Shown here: one piece after another, positions 17,813-26,072 of the stretch
Position numbering within the stretch: position 1 is the stretch's first letter
Layout of the letters: each line of letters begins with the position of its first letter
From: Hymenobacter armeniacus
GTDB lineage: Bacteria; Bacteroidota; Bacteroidia; Cytophagales; Hymenobacteraceae
Direction of reading: 5' to 3'
Assembly: GCF_014699055.1 (NCBI RefSeq)
Contig: NZ_JACXAC010000003.1
Coordinates: forward strand, 124,001-188,000
DNA: 64,000 bases
The notes under the pieces: model-generated
Told to the model about the DNA's origin: nothing
The model's database searches: none
What the model saw: only the letters and a program-made list of their open reading frames with translations
Made by a program: the position numbers and the translations under genes

Positions 17813-17822
17813 TGCCAAACGG

Positions 17823-18728
17823 CTAGAAATTATACGTGACGCCCGCCGAGAAGCCGGTCGACTTGCCGATGTTGCGGCCGGCCACGTAGGTGCTGGCGCC
17901 CAGCGTGAGGCCGAAGCCGTTGGCAATGGGGCGGTAGGCGCTGGCCCCGAGGCGCACGTAGTTGACGCGCGTAGACGGAAAAAATCCGGTAAAGCCTGTT
18001 TCTGAAATGTCGGTGCCACCGTTCGATTCCTGGAAGGAGGCAAAGCCTTCTACGTAGGTTTTGGGGCCGGCATAGCCGATTTTGGCTTCGCCGATGAGGG
18101 CGTGGGGCACCGGGCCGGTGCGCAGGCTGTAGCCAATTTGGCCGGTGGCAAACACGCCCGACGCCGTTTTGAGGTGCGCCACGCCGGCGGCCGTGTACTT
18201 GGTGGCGCGGTTGCCGATGGCGATGATGTAGCCGTAGCCGGTGTTGCTCTGGTAGTTGCTCAGGGGCGTGCTGAAGCTGACCACCCCGAGCAAGTCGAGA
18301 ATGCTGCTGCCCAGCTCGCGGCTGTAAGTTTTGAACTTGAACAGCGCCGTCACGTCCTGAAAGCCTTGGCGCACGTTGGTGTAGCCCTGGGTGGAATACA
18401 GCGCGTTCAGGTCGTTAATCACGGTGCCCGGCGCTTTGCCCTTCGACTGGATATAGGGCAGGCTGAGCACCACGTCCACCTTGTCGGAGAGGCCGTAGGT
18501 GCCGTAGAGGTTCACGGAGTTGACGCGCACTTCCTGAAAGATGGGCACGCCCTCAATTTTTTCCGGGGCCAGGTAGGCACTGGTGTAGCTTTCGGTGGTG
18601 CCCGACACCACCACCGAGCCGTGGTGTTTGCCCGCCATAAAGCCGCTCACCAAGCTTTGGGCGCGAGCGGCTGGAGCGGAAGCCGCCAGCAGGAGCGAGG
18701 CAACAGCCAGGGTAACGTATTTTTGCAT
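17823..18728 (-). CDS. Outer-membrane beta-barrel protein
   Basis: A 301-residue protein with a signal peptide (MQKYVTLAVASLLLAASAPA, cut after ARA). The mature protein consists of alternating amphipathic strands (NSVNLYGTYGLSDKVDVVLS, TGQIGYSLRTGPVP) and ends in YNF, the terminal aromatic typical of outer-membrane barrels. It resembles the transporter/phenol-degradation-type porins, but no substrate is visible. The ATG at 18728 was chosen over 18788 because only it begins a clean signal peptide. Confidence 0.75.
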   Translation of the reverse strand: MQKYVTLAVASLLLAASAPAARAQSLVSGFMAGKHHGSVVVSGTTESYTSAYLAPEKIEGVPIFQEVRVNSVNLYGTYGLSDKVDVVLSLPYIQSKGKAPGTVINDLNALYSTQGYTNVRQGFQDVTALFKFKTYSRELGSSILDLLGVVSFSTPLSNYQSNTGYGYIIAIGNRATKYTAAGVAHLKTASGVFATGQIGYSLRTGPVPHALIGEAKIGYAGPKTYVEGFASFQESNGGTDISETGFTGFFPSTRVNYVRLGASAYRPIANGFGLTLGASTYVAGRNIGKSTGFSAGVTYNF

Positions 18729-18928
18729 AATATCAAGAATGCTTAAGAAGTAAGAGGGCGCGTGCGAGTGAATGGGTAATTGCTGCAAAGCATCAATGGC
18801 GCAATTTACGGGCTGATTCAGGGCTTCGGATTTACCTTAGCGCAATCCGACGGCCCGCGAAATGCGTTTGTATTCAACCTAGTATGGCCAACAACTCTAT
18901 TTGCCCGATGAACCTTACGATTTACCCG

Positions 18929-19924
18929 ATGAAAAATTATTTCCCTTCTAAAGCCGGCGTGCTGCTTCTGGCACTTTTGGCATTGGGTGGCTGCGCCAAG
19001 AACAGCGAAGTGGCGCCAACCATAACAAACATCGCCGTCACCAACCCCGATTTCCAGACGCTGGAAGACGCCGCCATTCGCGGCGACGTGGCCGTGCTGC
19101 TCGGCAACAAAAACGAAGCCGACCCTTCCGGCAACTTCACCGTGTTTGCCCCCACCAACGCGGCCTTTGCCCGCCTGGGCCTCAACTCGGCCGCCGACCT
19201 GACGGCCCTGCAGCAGCCGTTCCTGCGCAACACGCTGTTTTACCACGTGTTCAGCGGCACGCTGCCGGGCGGCGCCCTCGCGCCGGGCAGCACGTCGGCC
19301 TCGGCGTTGGGCCTCACGCGCCGCATCATTCAGCGCCCCGACGGCAGCCAGTACGTCAACGGCTCGAAGATTCTCGGCAAGGACGTGCAGGCGGCCAACG
19401 GCCTCATTCACCCCATCGACAAAGTGCTGCTGGCCACGGGCGCCGACGTGCTCAACTCGGCCCTGGCCCTGCAAAGCGGCAGCGTGTTTGTGAAGCCCGA
19501 GCTCACTTTTTTGGTTGAAGCCGTGGTGTACTGCAACCTGCAGTCGGCCCTGACGGGCACGCCTGGCAGCGCCAAGCTCACCGTTTTTGCGCCCACCGAC
19601 CAAGCGTTTAAGGACCTGGGTGTCTTGCTAAACGTGCCGCTCAACGTGCCCGCCGACATCCGCAAGCTGCCCGTGGCCACGGTCACGGCGGTACTGCTCA
19701 ACCACGTGGTGGTGGGCGGCACGCAGGGCGGCAAGTTCACGCCCGAACTGCCCGAAAATTCCACCATCGCCGCGGCCGGCGGCCCCATTGCGCTGGGCGC
19801 CTTCACCAACGGCGTGCTCACGGCCAAAGGCAACGGCAATGCTACCCCGGCCAACATGGTGATTCCCGACGTGCAATGCACCAACGGCGTGGTGCACGTC
19901 ATCGACCGCGTGCTGCTGCCGTAG
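18929..19924 (+). CDS. Fasciclin (FAS1) domain lipoprotein
   Basis: A 331-residue lipoprotein (lipobox LLALLALGGC|AKN) with two FAS1 domains. Each is marked by the first conserved box: FTVFAPTNAAFARLG in the first, LTVFAPTDQAFKDLG in the second. Each ends with the second box H-x-I-D-x-V-L-L (LIHPIDKVLLA and VVHVIDRVLLP). FAS1 domains mediate cell adhesion or surface interactions. Two in-frame ATGs lie upstream (18884 and 18908); 18929 gives the standard signal peptide. Confidence 0.88.
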   Translation: MKNYFPSKAGVLLLALLALGGCAKNSEVAPTITNIAVTNPDFQTLEDAAIRGDVAVLLGNKNEADPSGNFTVFAPTNAAFARLGLNSAADLTALQQPFLRNTLFYHVFSGTLPGGALAPGSTSASALGLTRRIIQRPDGSQYVNGSKILGKDVQAANGLIHPIDKVLLATGADVLNSALALQSGSVFVKPELTFLVEAVVYCNLQSALTGTPGSAKLTVFAPTDQAFKDLGVLLNVPLNVPADIRKLPVATVTAVLLNHVVVGGTQGGKFTPELPENSTIAAAGGPIALGAFTNGVLTAKGNGNATPANMVIPDVQCTNGVVHVIDRVLLP

Positions 19925-19947
19925 CTGGCGCAACAATACAAAAACGC

Positions 19948-19983
19948 AAAAAGGCCGACTCTGTGTAAGAGTCGGCCTTTTTT
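19948..19983. terminator. Bidirectional terminator
   Basis: AAAAAGGCCGACTCT and AGAGTCGGCCTTTTT pair perfectly around GTGTA, between the convergent fasciclin and M2 peptidase genes. Confidence 0.9.
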
Positions 19984-20000
19984 ATGCTGGCTATGGCAGC

Positions 20001-21851
20001 TTACATGGTGTATTTCCGGCCTTTGTTTTGGGCTTTCAGGTAGGCCATCAGCGGCTGGAAGTAGTCGACCATGGCGCGGGCCGAGAGGTCCTCGCCGGTT
20101 TTCTCTTTCAGCACCACGCGCCAGTCGCGGCTGGAGCCAGGGCGCATGATGTCGCGCAGGAACTGGCCCACTTCCTTGCTGCCGTAATAGTTGGTGGCGT
20201 GCGGGTCTTGGTGCAGGATGTTTTTGGCAATGTGGTCGTGCAGCTGGAACAAGATGACGTAGCTCAGGGCGTAGTCGTAGTACTGCGCGGGGTCGTCGTT
20301 GATGTGGGTTTTGGTGGCCGGGTCGAGGTAGTTTTCGCCGCGCGCGGTGGGCGGCACCATCCCCTGGTACTGCTTGCTCAGGGCCCACCACTTGGCGTTG
20401 AGCTGGTCGGCGGGCAGCTTGTCGGCGTAGAAGCTGTTTTCCCATTCGCTCATCACGCCCGAGGCGAAGGGGATGAACACCACGTAGTCCAGCGCTTCCT
20501 TGAGCAGCTGCTGGGTCTGGTCGGTTTTGGTGCCCGGCTTCACCAGGCCCAGGCCTTCCAGGAAGGGTTGCTGCTTGGCGGCCAGGCCCATCATCGAACC
20601 AAAGGCTTCGTGGTAGGCGCGGTTGGCGCCCTGGCGGAGCAGCGGCGGCACGTCGGGGTTGGAGTAGGACTGGTAGTAGAAAATGTGGCCCAGCTCGTGG
20701 TGGGCGGTTTCGTACCACTCGGTGTTGGCCTCCACGCTCATCAGGCTGCGCAGGTCGTTGTTGAGGTCGATGTGCCAGGCCGAGGCGTGGTTGTTCTTTT
20801 TGTAGGTGGCGTCTTTGGGCAGCGGGTAGAGGCTGCTTTTCTCGTAAAACGAAGCCGGCAGCGCCGGAAAGCCCAGGCTCTGGTAAAACCGCTCGCCCTG
20901 CTTCACCTGCCACTCGGCACCTTTTTTGGCCAGCACGGCGTCGAGGTTCAGGCCTTTCACGTCCACCATCGAGCCCCAGCTCTGGCCCCAGCGGTTGGGC
21001 AGCCAGTGGGCGGGCAGGTAGTCGGGCACCTGCTTCACGTGGTATTTCTTGGCCAGCTCGTAGCGGGCGTAGGTGTGCAGCTCGCGGTAGAGCGGGCGCA
21101 GCTCGTCGTTGATTTTGCGCACCAGGGCCATCATTTCGTCCCGGGTCAGGCCGTAGTCGCTGGCCTGGTAGGTGAAGTAGTCTGGATAGCCCAGGGCCTG
21201 CACGGTCTGGTTGCGCAGGTCGCGCAGGTTCAGCAGGCCGTCTTTCAGGGTGGGGCCGATGGCCTTGCTGGCTTCCCACACCTGCTGGCGCTTCTGTGGG
21301 TTGGTTTCCTTGCGCAGCAGCTCGTCGAGGTCGTTGGTCGTCACGGATTTGCCGGCGTACTTATAGTCGAAGCCGTAGAGCTTTTCCGTCTGCGCGGCTT
21401 CGGCGCTGATGCGCTTTTTCACCACGTCGGCCACGGTTTGGGGGTTGTTGGCGGCGTTGTAGAGAGCCGTTTCCAGCTGCTTCACCTGCAGCTCGGTGAG
21501 GTCGGCTTTGTGGCTCAGCAGCTCGCGCAGCTGGCGGATGTTGTCGGCGCTGCCGGTGAAGGCGGCCATGCGCTGGTTGGCGCGGGTGGTGGCGCCGGCG
21601 TTGGCCGTGTCGCCGGCCACGATGTGCGTGTTTGAGCGCCACTCGGCCTCGCTCGACGCGGTGTAGAGGCGCACGTAGTCGGCGTTGTAGCCGTCCAGAA
21701 ATTGCTGCGCCTGGGCGCGGTAATCGGGGGCTGTGGGCGGCACGGTGGGGGCCATCGGGGCGGCCGGCGTGGTGGCCACGGGTGTTTTCGCGGTGGGCGC
21801 GCAGGCCGCCAGCGTGGCAGCGGCCATGAGGGGAAGCAGGTGCTTTTTCAT
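20001..21851 (-). CDS. M2-family zinc peptidase (peptidyl-dipeptidase A type), lipoprotein
   Basis: A 616-residue zinc metallopeptidase of the angiotensin-converting-enzyme family. The lipobox (AAATLAAC|APT) predicts a membrane-anchored periplasmic or outer-membrane enzyme. The zinc site is HHELGH (HExxH), with the third ligand Glu about 24 residues on, in ANRAYHEAFGSMMGLA. The C-terminal half has the conserved HDHIAKNILHQDPHATNYYG segment. Bacterial members remove dipeptides from peptide C-termini, probably for nutrition. It is monocistronic, with the terminator at 19948-19983. Confidence 0.9.
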   Translation of the reverse strand: MKKHLLPLMAAATLAACAPTAKTPVATTPAAPMAPTVPPTAPDYRAQAQQFLDGYNADYVRLYTASSEAEWRSNTHIVAGDTANAGATTRANQRMAAFTGSADNIRQLRELLSHKADLTELQVKQLETALYNAANNPQTVADVVKKRISAEAAQTEKLYGFDYKYAGKSVTTNDLDELLRKETNPQKRQQVWEASKAIGPTLKDGLLNLRDLRNQTVQALGYPDYFTYQASDYGLTRDEMMALVRKINDELRPLYRELHTYARYELAKKYHVKQVPDYLPAHWLPNRWGQSWGSMVDVKGLNLDAVLAKKGAEWQVKQGERFYQSLGFPALPASFYEKSSLYPLPKDATYKKNNHASAWHIDLNNDLRSLMSVEANTEWYETAHHELGHIFYYQSYSNPDVPPLLRQGANRAYHEAFGSMMGLAAKQQPFLEGLGLVKPGTKTDQTQQLLKEALDYVVFIPFASGVMSEWENSFYADKLPADQLNAKWWALSKQYQGMVPPTARGENYLDPATKTHINDDPAQYYDYALSYVILFQLHDHIAKNILHQDPHATNYYGSKEVGQFLRDIMRPGSSRDWRVVLKEKTGEDLSARAMVDYFQPLMAYLKAQNKGRKYTM

Positions 21852-21889
21852 GGGGCAAAGAAATGCATTTTGCCAATGAAAAAAGGTGC

Positions 21890-21976
21890 GTCATGCTGAG
21901 CTGGTCGAAGCATCTCTCCCGCGAGAGTAATTGATTTACCTCCACGGTAGAGGTGCTTCGACCAGCTCAGCATGAC
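21890..21976. repeat. Palindromic BIME-like element A1
   Basis: 28-bp arms (27 of 28 matching; 21890-21917 and 21949-21976) flank 31 bases. Each arm also has its own hairpin: ATGCT, an 11-base loop, AGCAT. It lies between the M2 peptidase start and the MtfA stop, both on the minus strand. Confidence 0.85.
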
Positions 21977-21978
21977 GT

Positions 21979-22920
21979 TCAAGCAGTTTGCGCCTGCCCC
22001 AAGTGGCATTCCTTGTACTTCTTGCCGCTGCCGCACGGGCACGGGTCGTTGCGGCCAAACTTGCGGCGGCTGCGCAGGGTTTTCAGCCATTCGCGTGGGT
22101 CGGTGGCAAAGCGCAGGAAGCGCTTTTTGGGGTTTTGGCGGAAGGCCCGGCTCAGCAGCTCGTACAGCTCGGGGTGGTTTTCCTGCAGCTTTTCGGGCTT
22201 CTCAAAGAAATACTCCGTGACCACGGCAAAAAACTCGGCCTCGTTGGTGGCGGCGTAGGGGTTGATTTCGGACTTGCCGGCTTGAATAGCGGCAATTTCG
22301 CGCTGCATCACGGCGGCCCAGGGCTGCAGCAGCTCGGGCGGCAGGGCGGCTTTGGGCAGGCCGTCAATCACGCCGTCGGCCTCATCGAGCAGGTGAGCAA
22401 ATTCGTGGATGCCCACGTTCTGGCGGTCCAGCCCGTCGCGGAAGCCCTGTTCCAGCGACGCTTTCGAAAGGCGCATATAGTGCTGGTTTTGGAAGTTCTG
22501 CACCGAGCCCAGCAGCGTGCCTTGCAGCGGCTTCACCTCCTTGTCGGGGTCGTTTTCCAGCTTCCAGGCATCGGGCACGATGAGCACCTCGCCCAGATTG
22601 CCGTATTCCCACTCCGGAAAGCCGAACACCGGAATCAGGGCCGAGGCCGCCACCAGCAGGCGCGTGACGTCGTCGACCTCCGTTTGCACGCCCGTGATGC
22701 GCGTGCTGGCCAGAAAAACCTGCACCTGCTTCTCAAACCGCACCTTTTCCTTCTTGGTGAGCGACAGGTAAAATGCTACCCGCTCGGCCAGAATCTGGCG
22801 CCAGGCGGCCGGAAATTCTTCGGCCAGGGCCTCGGTGCGGCGTCGGCTGTCGGCGGTGGCGTAGCGGTAAAAGGCGTAGAGCACGGCCGCCAGCACGGCC
22901 AGGGAAATCAAATAAGGCAT
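21979..22920 (-). CDS. mtfA: MtfA-family zinc peptidase with C-terminal SEC-C motif
   Basis: A 313-residue protein. One N-terminal transmembrane helix (PYLISLAVLAAVLYAFYRYA) is followed by an MtfA-like domain with VFGFPEWEYGNLGEVLIVPD, the zinc motif HEFAHLLD near residue 175, and the conserved NEAEFFAVVTEYFFEKP. In E. coli, MtfA is an aminopeptidase that binds the glucose regulator Mlc. The last ~25 residues are a SEC-C zinc motif (GRNDPCPCGSGKKYKECH), as in SecA, which is not part of E. coli MtfA. The stop codon is 2 bases from element A1. The gene is 35 bases upstream of the paralogous outer-membrane gene pair but is transcribed the same way only after them. Confidence 0.88.
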   Translation of the reverse strand: MPYLISLAVLAAVLYAFYRYATADSRRRTEALAEEFPAAWRQILAERVAFYLSLTKKEKVRFEKQVQVFLASTRITGVQTEVDDVTRLLVAASALIPVFGFPEWEYGNLGEVLIVPDAWKLENDPDKEVKPLQGTLLGSVQNFQNQHYMRLSKASLEQGFRDGLDRQNVGIHEFAHLLDEADGVIDGLPKAALPPELLQPWAAVMQREIAAIQAGKSEINPYAATNEAEFFAVVTEYFFEKPEKLQENHPELYELLSRAFRQNPKKRFLRFATDPREWLKTLRSRRKFGRNDPCPCGSGKKYKECHLGQAQTA

Positions 22921-22955
22921 GGCCGCTGGTACGGTGCCGGCCCGCTGGGGTTGGG

Positions 22956-24233
22956 TTAGGGCCGGGCGACAGCGGTGGCTTTGGCTACGTCTGGATTGCG
23001 ACTGAGGCGGTAAGTTAGTCCCAGGCGCATCGCGGCAACGACCAGGGCATCAAGGCTCACGGCCACGCGCTGGTTGCGCCAGCCCAGGCCGAGCTCCGGA
23101 ATGAATGGCATGGTGGGTTTGCTGAGGTCCTCGTCATTGGGCGTGGCCGCCGGGCCGTCGGTGATGCGGACGTTAGGCGCAAAAATCCGATTGCCCTCCA
23201 CGCCAAACCCCACAAACAGCCGCTGCGGCCGCCGCGACCGAAAATGAAACCGCAGGCCCACCCGGCCCGAGGCCAGCCCCGCGCGGTAGGCAAAGGCGCT
23301 ATACACGGGTTCGGACACCGTCACGAGCTTATTGTCGATGATGACCGTCCGCTCGCTCGTGTACGCCAGCGTCCGGCCCTTGCCGTCGAACAAGCTCACG
23401 CTCAAGTCGCTGTACACCGATATGGAGCGGTTGGGCAAAAATATTTCGCCATACACGCCGGCAAACGGGCTGTTTTGCCGCTCGCCCGTGCCGTATCCGC
23501 CCAGCTTCAGGGAGCGGCCTCCGGCCACCACGCCGGCCTGAAACGCGGGCCGCTTTTGGCTGATGGCCTGCGCCACCCACGAGGCCGTGGGCGCACGTTC
23601 AGCCGCGCAGGATTCATTGTAGGCCAGCACCACGCGGGCCAGCCCCTCGGGCGTGAAGGCCGCGGCGCGGGCGGCCGAGCTCGCGGCCGGGCAATCGCCG
23701 AAATACTGTTCCAGCTGCGCCTGGTAATTATTGGCGTCGACCACCACCATCTTGCCCATTGAGCTCGCGCGCAAGTAGTTGCGCCCGCTGAGGTCGAGCA
23801 CGGGCTGGCCAGGGCGCCGCACGAAATAGTGCGTGGCGCTGTAGCGCACCACCCGCAGCAGCGAAGCGGGCCCTTCCAGCAGCACTTCGGCCAGCAGAGA
23901 ATCCGTGCGCACGTCGGGATGGTAGCCTTTGGGCAGGCGGTCGAGGCGGGTTTCGGCGGCGTGGTCGATGGGCAGGGCTTCGAACCGGAAATACCGGCCC
24001 CCGGCAAACAGCACGGTGCGCAGGTGGCGCGGCAGTAGCGTCACGGCATCGGCCGTGGCAGTGGGGCGGAAATGAATGAACTTGGGCGGGTCGAGCCAAA
24101 AACTGTTTTCGATTTCGCCGCGCAGCGTGTCGCCGTTGGCGCGCACCAGCAGGCCGGGCTCATAAGCTTGGGCCGTGCTTTGGGTGATAGCGCCCGTAAA
24201 GAGTAAAAGCAGAAAAAGTAGACGTACGGGCAT
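22956..24233 (-). CDS. Predicted outer-membrane protein, first of a paralogous pair
   Basis: A 425-residue protein with a signal peptide (MPVRLLFLLLLFTGAITQSTAQA). The mature N-terminus, YEPGLLVRANGDTLRGEIEN followed by P-x-F-I-H-F-R, is a domain type common at the start of Bacteroidota envelope proteins (a 'G-D-T-L-x-G-x-I' repeat-like module). The region after residue ~210 has strand-rich sequence consistent with a beta-barrel (GRVGLRFHFRSRRPQRLFVG, LGLTYRLSRNPD). No function is known. The adjacent gene at 24275-25585 has the same organisation. Confidence 0.7.
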   Translation of the reverse strand: MPVRLLFLLLLFTGAITQSTAQAYEPGLLVRANGDTLRGEIENSFWLDPPKFIHFRPTATADAVTLLPRHLRTVLFAGGRYFRFEALPIDHAAETRLDRLPKGYHPDVRTDSLLAEVLLEGPASLLRVVRYSATHYFVRRPGQPVLDLSGRNYLRASSMGKMVVVDANNYQAQLEQYFGDCPAASSAARAAAFTPEGLARVVLAYNESCAAERAPTASWVAQAISQKRPAFQAGVVAGGRSLKLGGYGTGERQNSPFAGVYGEIFLPNRSISVYSDLSVSLFDGKGRTLAYTSERTVIIDNKLVTVSEPVYSAFAYRAGLASGRVGLRFHFRSRRPQRLFVGFGVEGNRIFAPNVRITDGPAATPNDEDLSKPTMPFIPELGLGWRNQRVAVSLDALVVAAMRLGLTYRLSRNPDVAKATAVARP

Positions 24234-24274
24234 GCGCGACGGAGAAGGAGGGCAGGAGAATAGAAAGTATGACG

Positions 24275-25585
24275 CTAGTTGCCCCCGGTGGGGCGCGGCG
24301 CGGGGGCGTCGTGGTTGCGGCCCAGGCGGTAGGCCAGGGCCAGGCGCAGGGCGTAGTTTGAGCCGACCAAGTTGGAAAAGAGGTCGAAGCTGCCGGCGTT
24401 ATTGCGGTAGCTCTGGCCATCGGCGCTGATGGTGGTGCGCCCGCTGCGCCAGCCCAGCGTCAGGTTGGGCAATATGGTGGGCGCGGCGTACAGGTCTTTG
24501 GTGCCCAAGTCGTTGGGTAGCGCGGTGCCCGTGCTGTTCACTCGGGCCCGAATGATGCTGTTCAACTCATAGCCCATGCCCAGCATAAACTGCTTTTCGC
24601 GCGGCAGCGGAAAGTAGAAGCGCAGGCCCAGCCGCGCCGTGCCCAGCAGCGCCCAGTAGTCGACGGCAAAGTACTGCGTCCCAGAGCTCGAATAGCCGTT
24701 GTAGTACAGCAGTTGGTTGCTGTAGGGGCTCAGGCTCAGTTCACCATACACCGCTGCCGTGCGGCTGGGCTGAAAAAGCTCGGCGTACAGGCCGCCAAAG
24801 GGCCTCACCCGGCAGTCGACGCAGGCCCCGTCGGTGAAACCCGTCATATTTTCAATGCGGTTGTAGCGCGCGCCGGCCAGCACGCCGCCCTGCAGCGACA
24901 TGCGGCGGCGCGGCTTGGCCGTGGCCAGCCAGCTGCGGCCCGCCTGCTTGGCGGGGCTGCACGTAGCGTTGTAGGCCTGCACCACCGCGGCCAGCCCGGC
25001 GGCGGTGAAGGGAGCCCGCTCGGCCGCCTGCGCAGCCGCCGGGCAGGGGCCAAAATACAGGGCCAGCAGGTTCCGGTAGTTGTTGCCGTCGGCCACTTCC
25101 CACGAGCCGTTCTGGTTCATGCGCAGGTATTTCCGGTCGCTCAGCTCCAGCACGGGCTGGCCGGGCGCGCTCACGTAGTAGTGCACGGCGCCGGGCTGCA
25201 CCACGCGTTGCAAGCCGGCCGGGCCGTCTACCAGCACTTCGGCCAGCAGCGAGTCCTGCTTCACGTCGAAGTAGTTGCCGCGCGGCAGCTTGGCCAGATT
25301 GGTTTCGGCGGCGTGGTTGAGGGGCAGCAACTCGTACCGGAAATACCGGCCCTGCGCAAACACCACGGCCCGCAGCTGGCGCGGCTGAAAAAGCTGGCTG
25401 GGCGCGCCGGCCGCAGCCCGAAAACGGATGAAAGCGGGCGGTTCCAGCCAAAAGCCGTTTTCAATTTCGCCGCGCAGGGTGTCGCCGGTGGCGCGCACCA
25501 GCAGGCCGGGCTCGTAGGCCTGGGCGCGGCCCTGAAAAATAAAGCCGAAAAAAGCAGCAAACAAAGGCAGTAGCCGGCGCAGCAT
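24275..25585 (-). CDS. Predicted outer-membrane protein, second of a paralogous pair
   Basis: A 436-residue protein with a signal peptide (MLRRLLPLFAAFFGFIFQGRA). It shares AYEPGLLVRATGDTLRGEIE, YFRYELLPLNHAAETNLAKL, DSLLAEVLVDGPAGLQRVV, PGQPVLELSDRKYLR and the barrel-like C-terminal half with the 22956-24233 protein. The two are separated by 41 bases and likely form one operon. The ATG at 25585 gives the signal peptide; the open frame back to 25657 overlaps the phosphatase gene. Confidence 0.7.
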   Translation of the reverse strand: MLRRLLPLFAAFFGFIFQGRAQAYEPGLLVRATGDTLRGEIENGFWLEPPAFIRFRAAAGAPSQLFQPRQLRAVVFAQGRYFRYELLPLNHAAETNLAKLPRGNYFDVKQDSLLAEVLVDGPAGLQRVVQPGAVHYYVSAPGQPVLELSDRKYLRMNQNGSWEVADGNNYRNLLALYFGPCPAAAQAAERAPFTAAGLAAVVQAYNATCSPAKQAGRSWLATAKPRRRMSLQGGVLAGARYNRIENMTGFTDGACVDCRVRPFGGLYAELFQPSRTAAVYGELSLSPYSNQLLYYNGYSSSGTQYFAVDYWALLGTARLGLRFYFPLPREKQFMLGMGYELNSIIRARVNSTGTALPNDLGTKDLYAAPTILPNLTLGWRSGRTTISADGQSYRNNAGSFDLFSNLVGSNYALRLALAYRLGRNHDAPAPRPTGGN

Positions 25586-25610
25586 GGGGCAATGTGGTAG
25601 AATGAAGCCC

Positions 25611-25937
25611 CTAAAGTAACGGCAAATGCGTGGCCAGCTTCGTGCGCAGCAGCGCAATCAGCGCCGGGTCGCCAAACGGGTATTTGTCGGGAATGCGCAG
25701 CACCACGAGGGTTTTGCCGCGCAGCTCTTCGGCAAATTTCTCGCGCAGCCGGTCGGCGTGGCGGCGCTCCATCACGAAGATGGTTTCGGCCCAGCCCAGG
25801 TGCCCGGCCGTGACGCGCACCCGCGCGCCGGGTTCCGTGCCGGCCGAGCGGGCTTCGTAGTGGGAGTGGGCGTCGAAAAGCCGCTCGGCCGTGAGGCTGC
25901 GCCACTTGTTCTGGCTGCAGATGAAGAGCAGGCGCAT
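25611..25937 (-). CDS. Low-molecular-weight protein tyrosine phosphatase-like protein
   Basis: A 108-residue cytoplasmic protein. The P-loop is at the very N-terminus: CSQNKWRS fits CX5R(S/T), with Cys7 and Arg13. EARSAGTEPGARVRV and WAETIFVMERRHADRL follow, and a late IPDKYPFGDP contributes the Asp-Pro general acid. It is shorter than the classical ~150-residue enzymes, as in a small family found widely in bacteria. Substrates are unknown. It lies between element A2 and the outer-membrane gene pair, 25 bases upstream of the latter. Confidence 0.8.
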   Translation of the reverse strand: MRLLFICSQNKWRSLTAERLFDAHSHYEARSAGTEPGARVRVTAGHLGWAETIFVMERRHADRLREKFAEELRGKTLVVLRIPDKYPFGDPALIALLRTKLATHLPLL

Positions 25938-25965
25938 GGGACAGTTTGGCGGGGCTGGAAATCGT

Positions 25966-26049
25966 CTGTCATCCTGAGCGCAGCGAAGGACCTTCTCACG
26001 GCAGCATTTTCAGGCGTGAGAAGGTCCTTCGCTGCGCTCAGGATGACAG
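25966..26049. repeat. Palindromic BIME-like element A2 (perfect arms)
   Basis: Two perfectly complementary 35-bp arms (25966-26000 and 26015-26049) flank a 14-base centre. Each arm has TCCT, an 11-base loop (GAGCGCAGCGA), then AGGA. It fills the gap between the DEAD-box helicase stop (26073) and the phosphatase start (25937). Confidence 0.9.
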
Positions 26050-26072
26050 TCGGCGTTATTTACTTTATTTAC

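Noticed and set aside
25966..26049. The perfect 35-bp inverted repeat as terminal repeats of an insertion sequence
   Set aside because: Only 14 bases lie between the arms and no transposase is encoded here or elsewhere in the window.
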